This document shows, in pieces, positions 1 to 12,914 of a stretch of DNA of 64,000 nucleotides. A program made the translations under genes and the position numbers. The DNA is taken from NCBI GenBank assembly GCA_001414345.1, contig LLCB01000001.1, forward strand, positions 372,001 through 436,000, read 5' to 3'. Positions within the stretch are counted from its first letter, which is position 1. Each line of letters begins with the position of its first letter. The notes beneath the pieces are model-generated. The model searched no databases. It was given only the letters and a program-made list of their open reading frames with translations, and had not been told where the DNA came from. Origin of the DNA: Hymenoscyphus infarciens. Lineage: Eukaryota > Ascomycota > Leotiomycetes > Helotiales > Helotiaceae.

Positions 1-707
1 ACAGCAATGTATTTCCTCGCATTGATCACTACCGTGTCCATATGTATGGCATACCATAACGTGAAGCGTCTCCAAATCGATCAACACCGAGCTGTAAGCA
101 ACATTTCCCTTTATCCCCTTTCTGAACTCCTATCCTTAATGGTTGGGAACAAGTCTTATCCTTACTCACTACTCTCGGCACCCAAGTCAAACGGAGGAAG
201 AAGTATGCTAATTTGTTGCAGTGGATGCTGAGAGCTATGTTCTACATGGGAACCATCATTACGCTACGTATTATATTCAACATCGCCGGTCACATTATCA
301 CCAAGAGCAACAGTTACGACCAAATCCAATCGCGCGCGGAAGTCGCCTTCTTAGCTCCACCCCTCGCCCAAAGAGACCCATAGTGTCGAAATGTAACTGG
401 CAATCCAAAGATCTTGGTACTTGCGAAATACGAAGGCAAGGGAGGACCAGAACAAATTGGTGCTGCGATAGGGTTGTCTTTTGGGATGGCATGCTGGCTC
501 GCCCTCGCCCTACATGCGATTGGTGTGGAGATTTACTTGAACATGACGCCGGCTGAAGGACGAACAGTCAGCTATGAGCGACAACTCGAGGCGGGTTTCA
601 AGAATCCAGGAAGTGCTGGTTTGACTAGTGATCGCTGGGGAGACGCACCAGTTTGGAAGTCAACACCACCAGTCAAGGCAACCCCAACGGCTGAGGCCGC
701 GAAGTAA
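1..707 (+). CDS. 3' exons of an uncharacterised integral membrane protein, possibly disrupted
   Basis: Family not recognised. An open frame enters at the window edge and runs to 93 with a hydrophobic segment (codons from 7). A GTAAGC donor at 94 and a TGCTAAT branch site before the acceptor at 221 define a 128-nt intron. The frame resumes at 222 with another membrane-like segment (AMFYMGTIITLRIIFNIAG). A TAG stands in that frame at 381-383. The same frame then continues without a break from 384 to the TAA at 705-707 and holds a further membrane segment (GLSFGMACWLALALHAIG) and a polar tail (VSYERQLEAGFKNPGSAGL). Either an unrecognised intron removes the TAG or the copy is broken. I could not find a good donor/acceptor pair in compatible phase. 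The 5' end lies outside the window. That this is coding is fairly sure; its identity is unknown. Confidence 0.45.
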
Positions 708-1154
708 CAGAGAACAGGGATCGAGTGCGGGTAATGATGTAAGAGTGGGATCAAGACCACCTGGCTGGTTTTAAGGCAAGTTGTTGTGGGGCTTTCAACT
801 TGGAGATTTTGTTTACTCCTTTTGACGGCGGTGTTGTTGGATACCCAAGACTTGAGCGAGAATTGTATATGCTGCAGAACCTTGCGTATCTGGCTTAATT
901 AGATAATAAAAGACATAAAAGAGGCCCTTTAGTTTGGTGTTGATGTCTCTAAAATCTCCGCTGAACTCGAGTACACGGAATTTGAAGAAAGCTAATATCT
1001 TCTTATGCCAGATGTCTATAAAGGTTAAGCAGAAAGATTCATAAACGCATACTGACACGTCCCAAGCTTCATTCGAAGCTGTAACACACCCCCCCCCCCC
1101 CAGCCTGATATACTCCTACAACGGGAACATCCAAAATCAAACAAAGAAGTAGCG

Positions 1155-1230
1155 TTTCTCCTACACGGGTTCGAACGCGTAGACCTCGGCGTTATTAGCA
1201 CCACGCTCTATCCAACTGAACCACAAAAGC
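1155..1230 (-). pseudogene. Decayed tRNA-Ile(AAU) copy
   Basis: Read on the minus strand, the D-arm to anticodon region (GAGCGTGGTGCTAATAACGCC) closely matches the intact tRNA-Ile at 28831-28920, including the CTAATAA anticodon loop with AAU. The TTCGAAC T-loop is also present. The T-stem is mismatched and the acceptor stem arms do not pair, so this copy is unlikely to work. It lacks the intron of the intact gene. Confidence 0.6.
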
Positions 1231-4200
1231 TTGTTTTCGAATTTGTTGAGATCCATTTACTTCTTCTCTTTCTCAAGGGAAGAAAAATTTGTGAGTGAGG
1301 GTTTGAGGAGAAAACTGAAAAAGGTAGGGCAAACGGGTCTTTTTCAGTCAATGGAAGAGGCTATCCCCAAAAGAAGAAAAGGTACTAAAAGGCAGTCGCT
1401 ATTCTCATGATGTTTGACTAAATGCCAAAGAAACTTTGTCTAGAAGAATGAAACAAGAAGATAAAATTGTTGAGGAGAGCCGGTTGAAATATCCCCACTT
1501 GGCGAACGGATCACCAAAATATCAGGATTTGGCTACCTAGTTCCTTAATTCTATCGATAGAAAGACTAGATCCTGGTAAGTTTCTAAGTCATACTTCTAT
1601 AAAATTATCACCAAATAATAGGAGCAACATCACAACTAGGAGGTTTAGCACCGACACTAAACCAAGACAAAACAGAAATAAAGTAGGTGAAACGGAAGTT
1701 TGCTCAATCTTGAGCAGTAGCAGTAGTCTCTTATCTACTTACAAGTGGGGCCCAACAGTCAAAATTTGAAAAAAGAAACCCCGACAAACGACGGTGTTCA
1801 GACAAAATGACAGGAAGAGGGGAGAAAACATATCGCCCCCTTTCTTCCATACTGGCCTAGTACCAAGGAAGTGGAGGGAGACTTTTATCATTATTATCCA
1901 TACTCTGCTTTGGTGTATTTCTCAGGAGCAGGAGGAAAACTCAAAGCACTGCGTGCGTGAAGGGACTTCGATTAAGAAACCTCATATCAGTCATCCACCC
2001 AATTTATACTTAAGAAAGCAAGTGAGAGATTTTCCGTCAACTTTTCAGGAACACTAAAATAAACCGCAAATCGAACAACCAGAATCCATTAAAGAGCATT
2101 TTAGGGCAATATTCAAATACTCTTAGTTATTTGTTATACTTTCTCTCCTAAAAACAACTCAGTTCATGTCTAGGACTCCGAGAATAGTATCTTCCTATGG
2201 GTAGATACATAGAGCGACGACCAGAACTCACAAGAGGAATAAAATTGATGCCTCTTATGGCCACTATCAACTCAACTCGAATCTCCTGTAGTATGGTGAC
2301 ATTTTGCTCCTCCGAGAACAAGATGAGACCACCTCTTCCTCAAAAATATCTCATTCGAAACAACATTCGAAACCGTCCTACACAATAAACCATAAACACA
2401 ACAAGCACCAAAAGAGATTTCTCACCACCTCCTCCAACTCGGAGAAGGAACCAAGAGAGGCAATCAAACCAACGGTGGCTCAACCCCAAGATCTCACTGT
2501 CAGACTCCACCAACTCCACTCATCGTGAGCTTTCCCCACGCGCCCCCCTGGCCCTCAGCTGTTGGAAATGCCTTAGCTTCTCAAATTCACCTATAAGGAG
2601 ACATGTACGACATCTCCTCACGTTTCTGACGTAAGAACGCTATCCTAACGTTCACCAACAACTATTTTCCGCCCGACCTTGTTGTATCAACAAACACCAA
2701 ATATAAATATCTCCAACACAACACAACACCACACATGCCACTAATGCCACTAAGAACTTCTCCTTTTTCCCACACGCAAAAGAGTGGAGGGAGGAAAGAT
2801 CGGCTCTATCAGCGTATCCTAGTTATGTTGGGTGTTGCTCAGCAATGACCTAATTGGGAAGTGTTATTTTCAGAACACCCCATGGTCGCGCTACTGCCGC
2901 GCTATCCAAGATATGGAGCCATTTGACATCGATCTCCATCATAGAGAGTATAGGCAAAACTCGAACACGAATTAAGGAGAAACAAGTGCCTAGACAACGC
3001 ACATAGAGTCGTGTTCCAACACCTCGCCTGGCCCCTCAAAAAAGATCAAAACGCGCGAAACATGAGTTTATTGAGGAAATAACGGACCACAGGGGACTCG
3101 TTGGAACGATCACACTGCGAACCTCCAACAGTCCTAATTAGGGAAGCACATCGCTGCGGCCCGGCGCTTCAAGTTGCGTTTATTAGTAATTTGTGTGTGT
3201 TGGTTTTGTTGGTTTTGTTGGGGCCAGGAATGGGCCGCAGTGGTTACTGTGCCGCTTGGCTACTTTTCATGTATGTACGAATGAGCCAATCGATAAGGAT
3301 TTATGAGCTGTGAAATAAAAGGAGAGTGGAAGGAGCAAATTAATGCACTAGATATAGGCATAACGCCCTGATATCCGCTCACCACTTTCCACAGTGGCCG
3401 AGGCCGTTGGTTGCATATCTCGTAGCCGATGAGGTTGCTGGTTGTCCCGTAAAGACACGGTACCGGTATAGGTTCACTCGGCGATAGAGCCAAATCATGA
3501 ATTGCCTATACGAGGTACGACAACCGGAAAACAGAGAAGAATTGGAGAAATTTTCCTTCGCAAATGCGCGTACCAGTGGTGTATTTTAGGCACTTTCCTT
3601 TTATGTGCAAAGGCAGCTTTGGATCAATACATAACAGAAACCGACTGGGCCACCTTTAAACTGGCGCACTCTAGTGGATGTGCGAAAGTCCCCCGCATAT
3701 TTGTTTATGTAAAAGGAGTGCATCTCGCGATAAGTCGTCCTAGGCCCCACCTTCCGGGAATTGGAGCTTTTGACCAGACCAACAAACTCAGTAGACCAAC
3801 TCAAACAAGTAAACAAGTAAACAAGATGTATTCCACAAGGATCTCGATCGACAACTCGGCGAGTGACACATTTTACGTGCGAACTCGACATACGTACAAT
3901 TACGGTACTGTATGTAGTACCGACCCTGCCCAATTGCCATTGCATGATAACGACCCCACGTTGCCATGTGTTCCTCAGGGGTTTGGGTCACTTGACAGGA
4001 ATTGAATGCAAGGCCGCGCCTTTTGGCAACAGCAACGCGAGTTCACGGAGCTTCGGTTTGCAACAACGCCGGAGGATTGCATGTTGATTTCGATCGGGAT
4101 ATCGTCGTACCGCGACCAAGGGTTGAGAGTGTGTGTTGGTTTGTGGATGGACGAGGCTGGCCAACCGCTTGATCCCAATGAGGAAGTTTACGATCACAGA

Positions 4201-7200
4201 GGTTGACTAGATCTGCATGGTCGTGAGAGAAGATTCATTCCTATTGGCCTGAAAAGAGTGGGCAGGAACGGCACCTTCTTCAACCCTCAAAAAATCTTTG
4301 GATAGAGTTCAAAAACTTGGACTGGTCAACTGTTTAAATCAACAGACATGGCGGCCCTCTCTTTGCGGTCCACGCCTCCTGAAGCGACCCGGAAGGAGTT
4401 TGCTGGATGTCAACCCCCCTTTTGCGTGCCACATTATTGCAGCAGAGAAGCCATGTTTGATGATGCGGTTGCCCTGTCTTTGCCTCGTCTGAATTATGCC
4501 TCTTGGGACAAGGCTACCTCCCTACCACTGCCTACCACGCGTATGAGATCAAAGCATGTCAATGATGCGGGTGAACTGGGCGAGTCGGTCGTTGTGTTGC
4601 ACCGCTTGACGAAGAACTGACCCCAGAGCCTAGATTGTACATTAGCGTGTAGCCTACTATAGCAATCTAAGAAAGCCGAACCAGAAATATTATAGAACAA
4701 CTTCATCGTGGCTATTGAGTAACGCGTAACGCCCGACCAGGCTGCCAGGCTGCCATGAAGATGCGAATGCCTCAGCGTGTTTTCTCTTGCAGTAGGCATT
4801 TTTGAAGTTTCAACATGCAATTGAAGTCGGCATACCACCTAGGCCATGGCGAATGGGGGAGTTGGGATTGAATTTTAAATATAATGTGGTGATGAGGGTA
4901 TTTAGTTGTGAGAAGGGGGAAGAGAGAGCAGGTTACCCGAAATTGAGAGCTTGCTCTTCCACGCTAGTACCGTTTTGGATATGATTTGTCATCAGAGTTT
5001 TACAGTGGAAGGCCACCTCAACCTCGGGAGATTCACATCCAAATTCAAACCGCATAAAAATTATCGTGAAAGATTTTCTATCAACATCTTGCTATCCGCT
5101 TCAAGCAAGCGTGTGTTTCGCAATCGCCTGGCCGGTTTATCTTCCTCCGTCTGTCGGTCCAATCCACTCCCATACCCGGATTGTGTGCTCACGACTGCCA
5201 TTGGGCACAAATACGAAATTGAAATCCAATCTCGCCCGCCGTTGAAGGTTCCCGTGTGGCACAGGCCAAAGCCCTCAACGTGGTTTGGCCCCAGGAGACG
5301 AGACATGGAGATCAGCAAATTGCATGGGCTACGATCGCAGGGCTCGCAGGGCGCGCACCATCAGTTCCTCCTCTCCTCGTCCCTCACAGGCCCCCCTCGT
5401 GCCCCTCTCCTCAGCGTCGGAGGCCGCTTGAAGCAGAAGTTCTTCCCCCAAGGACCCCTGGTCGACGCAGCCTTACGACTCTACGGGGCACCATACATAC
5501 GAGTTACGGGGACTTGGAGAAATCACACCTAATTTTCCCTCTTTGGGAAATCGAGGAAAATTGGCCCCAGAGCAAAGCAGGTGGCCCAGAGGGCTGTGTC
5601 CAGCCACCACCACCACCACCACCACCGCGACAACTTCAGTCACAGTGGCACATGCACTGCAAGTCTGCAACTACCTTGAACCGGTCGATCTTCAGTCGAA
5701 GGCTCGCCGAAGCTTCCGCACCTCGCAGCCGCCTTTTCAAATGCCTTTGGAATCCATAATACGCCGCCTATCCAACCAGAGCTGCGCACACGCCTTGCCG
5801 TACCCTCCTACGGCGGTGAGGGTATCGAAAACGCGAGGAAACGCAGAATGCCTTTCAACCGCATACCCGGCTGGAGAATCCCACTGCTGGCGTCGGTGGA
5901 GCGAATTTCGTTTTGTAACCCAATGACCGCTGTATATCCCTTCAGCCTTGTAAATTGGTGCGGAGCTGCCGACTGACGTTGACCGCAATCAATTGCTTCA
6001 TCTGCCAAGAAGATGGTCAAACTACTATGAAATGATGGGACTCGAAGGTCGGCTGGCAGCGTCTAACAACGGCTGCGGCGGTGAGTCGAACTGTCGGCTC
6101 CAACGCACCTCCCTGCCACAGCCTGGCAGGTGAGTGCCTTGAGGAATTCCTCGAGTCTTCATATGATTGACTGCCTAAAGAGGATTGCCGTCAACACAAC
6201 AAACAGATCTGCGACAAGGTTACTCTCTATGACTGTTCGGAAATAAGGATCGTGGCCGAGGCTGGCTGGTTCATCCAGAACCAGGTCACCGACTGTTTTC
6301 GACGGCATCCAGTCATACTTACAACGCAACGTGCTGGCCAGTTTCAAAGATTAACTTTATTCTATACGGAATACTCTCTGGCAGACATAACCCGCCATTC
6401 TTCCAAAACGCAGGATCACGAGGATATACACCAAATACCAGACTCATGCTGTATGCACTATGCAGTACCCTTATCGATCCTGAACTGGGGTTCCAGACTG
6501 CCACTTTCTAGGTACGCTGAAGCCAATCATCGACATCAGCTCGTCATTCTAGAAGCTCGACTAAAGCGCTTAATCCTGGTCAACTCAATCTTTGCGCTTC
6601 CTGCCATCCTTCGTCTCGTATGTCGCTAGCTTGAAAAGACGAAATAAGAAACACACAATTAAAATAGCTTGCTTCGCCCACATCGAAACAAATTCGTCAC
6701 CGATATCAAGAGGTCTAAATTGTGTTTTGGGTTGGGGAGCCTAGCGTTATGCCACAATCAACGAACGGGCATTCTGTGAATCCAAGAAAAACTTCAGTCG
6801 TCAGGGGTTTTAACAATCCAGGGGATTTGAGATCTACTCGGCCTCCAGTTATAACACGAGAAGTCTTCTTTGATTTTCCCTGAGTAGTAGTTTTGTGCTT
6901 TGTATATCCCGGTCAATTGAGGAATGTGGTCAAGGACTATCATCACTTCTCCATAATTCTCCAACACTTGCATTTTACTGACTGAAGCTTTCTTTGCCAA
7001 CTGCATGACATTGAGAGTCACATTTCTGACTCTGCCTGAACTGATAATTCTCTTAGTTCTAAAATTGTTTTGTTAATTACTCACCAAAGCTTTGGCTATG
7101 CTGAAGGATCGAAGACAGCCACGAATATTGGCCGGCCTGAGCAGCAACCGTACCTTCGCTCCGGGGATACGCACCATGTCACACAGCCCTTTCTGTTGGG

Positions 7201-10200
7201 TGGGGGATCTTGTGAGGTGAGGTGAGAACCTTAATAGATACACGCTACACCCCTGAATACTTCATCACGGCAGACATAAGCCCAGGACTTCTGGGCCAGA
7301 AAGGTCACCTAGTAGACAATGTATTGAGGTGTTCAATCTATATTCAAAGACGGTATGGTATGTCTTCCAATCTTGGGAAAATTCTCAAGTACAAAAGTTT
7401 AGGTTTCTCGCGAATAATTCGTATATCAACAGGGGGAAGGGTACTTCAAGGCACCCCCTGTCATTTGTTTTTGCGCAAGAATACTTCCGAATCTATCCTG
7501 GCCCACTTTAAAACGATGTCGCTGCCACTCTTCTTCCACTATTCAGGTACCATGCAAGTGTACAACCTGGACGGTGGGTTGTGGAAGCAAGCTGCTTGCC
7601 AAGAAAAGTGTCAGCAAGGTGGGCTGAACTTCCACCTCAGGCTGTCAGCGGGGACTTTTTCTAAAGCTCGAACCAAGTACGGCGGTACAAGCGCCGTAGT
7701 AAGCTCACCCGAAATCTCCAATCAGCACCCAAAAGTGAAATTGGGGAATGCTTTTGAGTTGGGGTCAGAACCTAGGAAGGGGGAAACGTGGCTCTGTTTG
7801 CAAACAATGGAACTTTGGAAGGATGGGGTCCGGATGTGATGAATTTCTCGTCAGTTTCCTTTTTCGTTCTTTTTGATACCGCTCGCAAGCGCGCTTCGAG
7901 TTACCTTTTTATTCATTGGGCATATCGTACTCAATGTCCTGTGTTCTCGCCCCCATTACCATACTTCTTGGCGGAATTAGGTTTGGGACGATTGGGGGCC
8001 AGGGGAATAAGCCCAGACTTTGAGAGCGTGGCAGATCTTGTGCCCACAAGGCCAGTTCATTTCAATGGGTCAGACATTGTCCAGGGTGTGGGGGAGAGTG
8101 AGGGGGGAAGAGAGATGAGAGTATTGGTGTGGTGAGGCTTGCATTGCTCTTACATTCTGTTGCGTTGTGCCATGTGCCATTTCCACTTTGCGTAGGATGA
8201 AAGGGTGTAATGGTGTGCCCAGAGAGGTTGCTGGTTGGATGGAGGATATGGCACTTCATGCAATGGGGAAGGTGGTTCATTAAAGGGCGATTGCCATGTG
8301 GAAGCCTGGTGCGTGAAGCCTCTCTACTCTGTTCTATGGATGGAGTCTCATCCGGTAGTGCTGTGCCCTTTGGTGTGGTGGTTGTCTGTCTCGAAATGAA
8401 GAGCAAGAAGTGCTTTCTGGAGAGGTGAGTGGATGGGGGCTATCTCATAGGAGCTTGTGGGAAGAAGGGTTTCATGGAATGTTGAACCGCGGGTATGGAC
8501 GGATGATCAAAGGCGTAAATGGAGGAAGAAAGTCTAAACGAGATGGGTGTTTGCGTGAAACGCCAATCCCACTCTGTACGGAGTATGAGGGGTAAACATT
8601 GGGCTAGAATGTGTTGTGGTGAGTGGCATCAGGAGAGTGAGTGATACTACGAACTCATTGGACCACGTGGATCGTTCTTGGAGTCGATTAATGGTTTGGG
8701 ATCAGAAAGGGCAAGATCTAGGTACGTACCCTATCTTCGGGCATTTATTTCTTACTTGGGCTTAATCTCCTTAGTTTCCATGCATAACGTACAGAAATAC
8801 GGAGACGAAGTTCGAAGTGCATCCCAAGACTCAATTTCTGAAGCTTGGAATTCGTAACCGAAAAGCTCCTCGAAACCTTTTCGTAGGGTATCCTTTTACT
8901 TCAGTACCAGGAGACGAGTTTCAAATGCATGTTGGCATCTGCAGCATAACAGTCTCTGGATATGTATGTATACGCGCAGGTGTGGTCAGAGTTTACGAGC
9001 CTGCAGCCCTACCGTTATCTGGGAATGATTGAAAGTAAGTGGTCGCTTGCACAGTACTCGAGTACGCACGGAAAGTCCTGAACGCCAGCAAAGAGTCACT
9101 GGCTCGATTATAAGAGTTTTTGTCTGGGGTATTTCCGCTTCCCGCTGCTCAAGAAAGATTGAAACATGGTTGGGATGCATGTTGTTCTGTATCACCGATT
9201 TTGGTGTAGATGCAACAATGGTGTTTTGGTGTTTTGGTGTAAGCTGACGCTATCGCTTTCGTCCGGCATTGTGAAGGAAGAGCAGAGGTTTGATTTGTCA
9301 ATTGCGGTGTGTTTCTTTCCCCGAGATGAATTGGAAAGGAAAGTTTATGGAATTCATGGGTGCATAACGGTCTACGCCTGGAAGGTTCCTATTTTGCACG
9401 TCGGGTATTCGAGAAAAATCTCACCATTCTCACTCCGTCAGGCGCGGTGTGTTTCTTTTTTCAGCCCTACACTTTTACGGACGTACTATCAGCACCTTCT
9501 TGGCATGGAGTCAGGGGGGATAAACACGTGACTCGGTCCGGTTTTTGGCTCGCGTTTTTGTACTCGGTGTCGAAGGATGAACTTGGCCTGCATGGTAAGG
9601 ACAGGGTAAGGTTAAATGAAGCTGCACGCTTTGGTTTTACGCGTTGGGGCTTGTGTTTGTTTGAATTTGATCTTGCGGTGTGAGAGATTGGACCCCAGAT
9701 GGAGAGTACCTAAATGCGAGGTATAGTAACTTGTAATATAGATAGATTGTTGTCTCGTTGTTGTTGTTGGTCTATGGTCAAGGCTGTTATTAAGATGGGT
9801 AAACCCACCCACCCGTTGGAATGGAATTTGATAGGCTGGATAAACTCTCTGAGTTGGGTTTTTGTTTCTACTTCGGTTGTTAGTCAGGTCAATCAACCTT
9901 CACGGAAGTTCCCGTTTGGTCATCTCCTTAAATCCTCTTTCGGTCTTTAGAAAGGGGGGATATACGAGTCGACCAATTGGAATGCTACGAGCGTAATTTT
10001 CCGGGGCAAAAGATCTAGACTGTGTCTTTTTCCTTGGTTCTATTCACGAATCTTCCTTTCTCGTAGGAGGTCACCTGGGTAGTACTTTCTCATTTTAGAG
10101 CGTGTGCGGTGGAGGTTGGGAGTTCCCATATGTGTTGGATTAAACTGCGCGAGCCTTCCTTTGGCAACTAGTTGCATGTGTGGGAATGGAGTTTTTGTGG

Positions 10201-10318
10201 GGAAATAGGGGAACCAATGGTTGGGCCTTGCACCGTAACATTTTCGATGATAGGTTGCGAAATTCCGACTGGTTTGAGAAAGAGGTTTTGTTTTTGTTAG
10301 CGCGATTCGCAAATTTCT

Positions 10319-10353
10319 GTTAGCAGTTAGCAGTTAGCAGTTAGCAGTTAGCA
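10319..10353. repeat. Heptamer microsatellite (GTTAGCA)5
   Basis: Five perfect head-to-tail copies of GTTAGCA, followed by a partial unit. No gene overlaps it. Confidence 0.9.
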
Positions 10354-12775
10354 GTTTCGGTGGAGGGCGGAACTTTTCTCGTATAGGCATGTGCGAATCA
10401 CAGTGCGATCGGTGACGGTTTCGGAACTCAGTGCATGCCAATCGTGTTTTATTGTGGGACGTTACTTAGCGATAAGGCGCAGGGAGATTGCGATGTCTTT
10501 CATCATGGTTTTTAGTTGAAGAGTTTCCGTACCAGCCGCGAAGTTTTAATATGTTTTTATCATCTGATTCGTAGCGCTCGTCATGTTATCGGGATTAATT
10601 CCGAAGCTCTATAACTTTTCCGCACCGTGTTTAAGTTAATCAAAGTACCGGTAGCGAGAAAAGCAAAGCTCCCAAGCAAGAAATCTTGGTTCCATTTTCC
10701 CTCGCCTATCGTATTTTGAGGCTCGACAGCTGGACACAACTCACCGAAAGCGAAAGCGATCAACGAGTGGCTTCGTGGTACAATCGAAGAAGCACGGGGC
10801 CCAAAGAGTTGGAGGAAAATAGAGTAAAACTCCATGGGTGATGTATAAGTACGGACGGAACCATCATCATTGTATCATGATCTCTAAAAGATGGGGCTCT
10901 GCTTTTCCTGCCAAGATAACGGTTAATTTGGCTGCCTAAACCTCCCCGGGCGCATGCACGGACGACTTCGGCGAGGTTCACGGACGAAACTCTCTTCGCT
11001 CGCACGAGGGAAGTGGGGTTGTAAGGGGGGGGGGGAAAGCATCCCGTTATTTTGTTTTGCTTCGGACGAGGTTACCACTTCAAGGTACTGTACTGAGATC
11101 TTCTGAGCCTTGTAAGTACGGAGTACTGTAGGATACCGATAGGATCTGGCGAGAGGGGAAACTTGCTGGAAACTTGGGCTGGACGAGTAAGTATGCCAAG
11201 GATGTCTTTCTTAGATAGGTAAGTGACGACGACTATGAGCGCGCGACGAGCTGCTTGGTGGTGGTGCTTGCTTGAATTGGTGTTTTGAACGGAAGGATTT
11301 GGATTCCGTTACAACTCCACAATTTGCATGTAGCTCATACCCTCTTCTAATACCCTTATTTTTACTGTACTGTAGGGAGACATGTAGTACCCGAGTGGGT
11401 TTGTAACCGGGAGATAGCTGGCCAGCGGCTTCATTCCTCAGCGCGCTAGATCCTTCCTTGTGGGAACAATTTTCCCGACGTTTTGCTTCCCGTATCTGGA
11501 TTCTGGATATGATGGATCTTCATGCCAGATGGATCGAGGAGATTTATGACTGTTGGCAAAATGATTGGATATCTTACGAACAAGAGGGGGAACTGAAATG
11601 TCTCGCGGCATGTGGACAATTGTATGACAGTGCATCACTATTCATCTACACCAAGCCTCGGTTTTCAAAATCGGCTTGCGATTGAGAAGGACGAGGAATT
11701 TCCTCAAGCCATTTTTCTCCAGAGGGTCGGGTAGGGCTGATGAGTGAGTGAGGGTGCAAGTGCATGTTCTTTCCGTTCAGTAATCCACCAATCCGAGAAA
11801 TACAAATCATTGTCAGTCACTCACCGGACTCACAGGGCAACCAGAAAACCGCAAGAATGAATGCAATCGGTCCTATCCAATCCACACGCCATGTTTCCTC
11901 TAGAGCTCTCCAAAAAGAGAACACCCACCATTTCAATTACCATTTGCATCGCGCATCGCACATCGCACATCGAGCGATCTCATCCCATGAACCGACGACC
12001 CATGGCATCGCGTTCAAGATCCCCGTTCCAGCCTCGCGCAGAGAGCGAATGAATGGTTCGAGTAGGGACGGGGTGGTATTGTGGCAGCTCCCAAGCAAGA
12101 CCTCACCAAAACTTAAAGGCTTTCCCCTCGAGCTCTCCGCCATTTTGGCCCTTCTTCACCGTCGAACAACTCCTTCTCCGCCTCAAGCCAGACCTCCCAT
12201 TGGTCCAGAGCTCGAATTATGGAGCTTTCCAGGGGCAAGAGGGGAAATATGCGCGGTGAACAGTCGGTGCAGGTGTCAATTGGATTTGAGCAACTGGCGG
12301 GACGGGGATCGTGCAGCGTTCAGGTTGGTCATCGGGAGGCGCAAAAATAAACATATGACAAAGCACGTGCGCGGAGCCTGGTTCCAGCAGGTTACCTACA
12401 TGGCAATGGCGAGCATGGATCTCGCTTGGGGGGTCTTGGAGATTCAAGGTTGGGGATGGAGGGGTATGAAGAAGTAGCTCTATCCTCCGTACTCCCGTGG
12501 CCCCAGCCTCGTGGGAGGAGACAGGGGAAGGGCTGTGACAAAGGGGGTTAATTAGGGACATTTTCAACTTACCGTTTTGGCAAGTTACGATCGCTCCCCC
12601 TCTGAAGCGGCGGGGGCGGGGGCCAAAAAACCTTCTGTGTGCAGTGCAACTCGCAAGACGTGCATTGCGGCGAAGAAACTGTTCCCAGGGCTTTGGGAAA
12701 TTGCAATGATATCGCCCATTTGAATCGTAAATTACATCTCCAAATGGAAAAAAAAAGGCCAAGGAAAATTGAAGA

Positions 12776-12914
12776 TACTTCGTCCCAGGCGTAACAAAGG
12801 TTATTCAGGGGGGGTCACTTTTCAAGGTTTTCAAGGGTTTTTTGGTAGCATAAAGCTACGGAAATATGGCAATTGCCCCATTTGGATAACCTTTGTTACG
12901 CCTGGGACGAAGTA
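12776..12914. mobile_element. 139-bp foldback MITE with TA target duplication
   Basis: Positions 12776-12804 are the perfect reverse complement of 12886-12914 (29 bp, beginning TACTTCGTCCCAGGCG). Pairing continues imperfectly inward for about another 15 bp. The outermost TA on each side can be read as the duplicated target, leaving termini CTTCGTCCC...GGGACGAAG. This layout is typical of non-autonomous Tc1/mariner-type elements. The 81-bp centre has no coding capacity. There is no sign of RIP in the arms, so the copy is either young or too short to be recognised. Confidence 0.75.

Larger units (their letters stand above)
708..12775. other. Long stretch without a convincing protein gene
   Basis: About 12 kb with only short open frames that overlap one another on both strands, lack intron signals and match no family I recognise. 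It contains a poly-C run near 1089-1102, a decayed tRNA at 1155-1230, CCA-repeat DNA near 5602-5628, a (GTTAGCA)5 array at 10319, and a poly-G run near 11026-11036. Short TACGGAGTA-type motifs recur (8578, 11117). It may hold long untranslated leaders or non-coding transcripts, but nothing in the sequence shows this. Confidence 0.5.

Noticed and set aside
3502..5759. Several frames of 110-193 codons on both strands
   Set aside because: Mutually overlapping, poor composition, no domain; considered chance.
7222..7839. 205-codon plus-strand frame
   Set aside because: No ATG-supported start, no family resemblance, and overlapping frames of similar quality.
11764..12762. A 237-codon plus-strand frame and a 181-codon minus-strand frame overlapping each other
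   Set aside because: Antisense overlap, no recognisable domain, biased composition.
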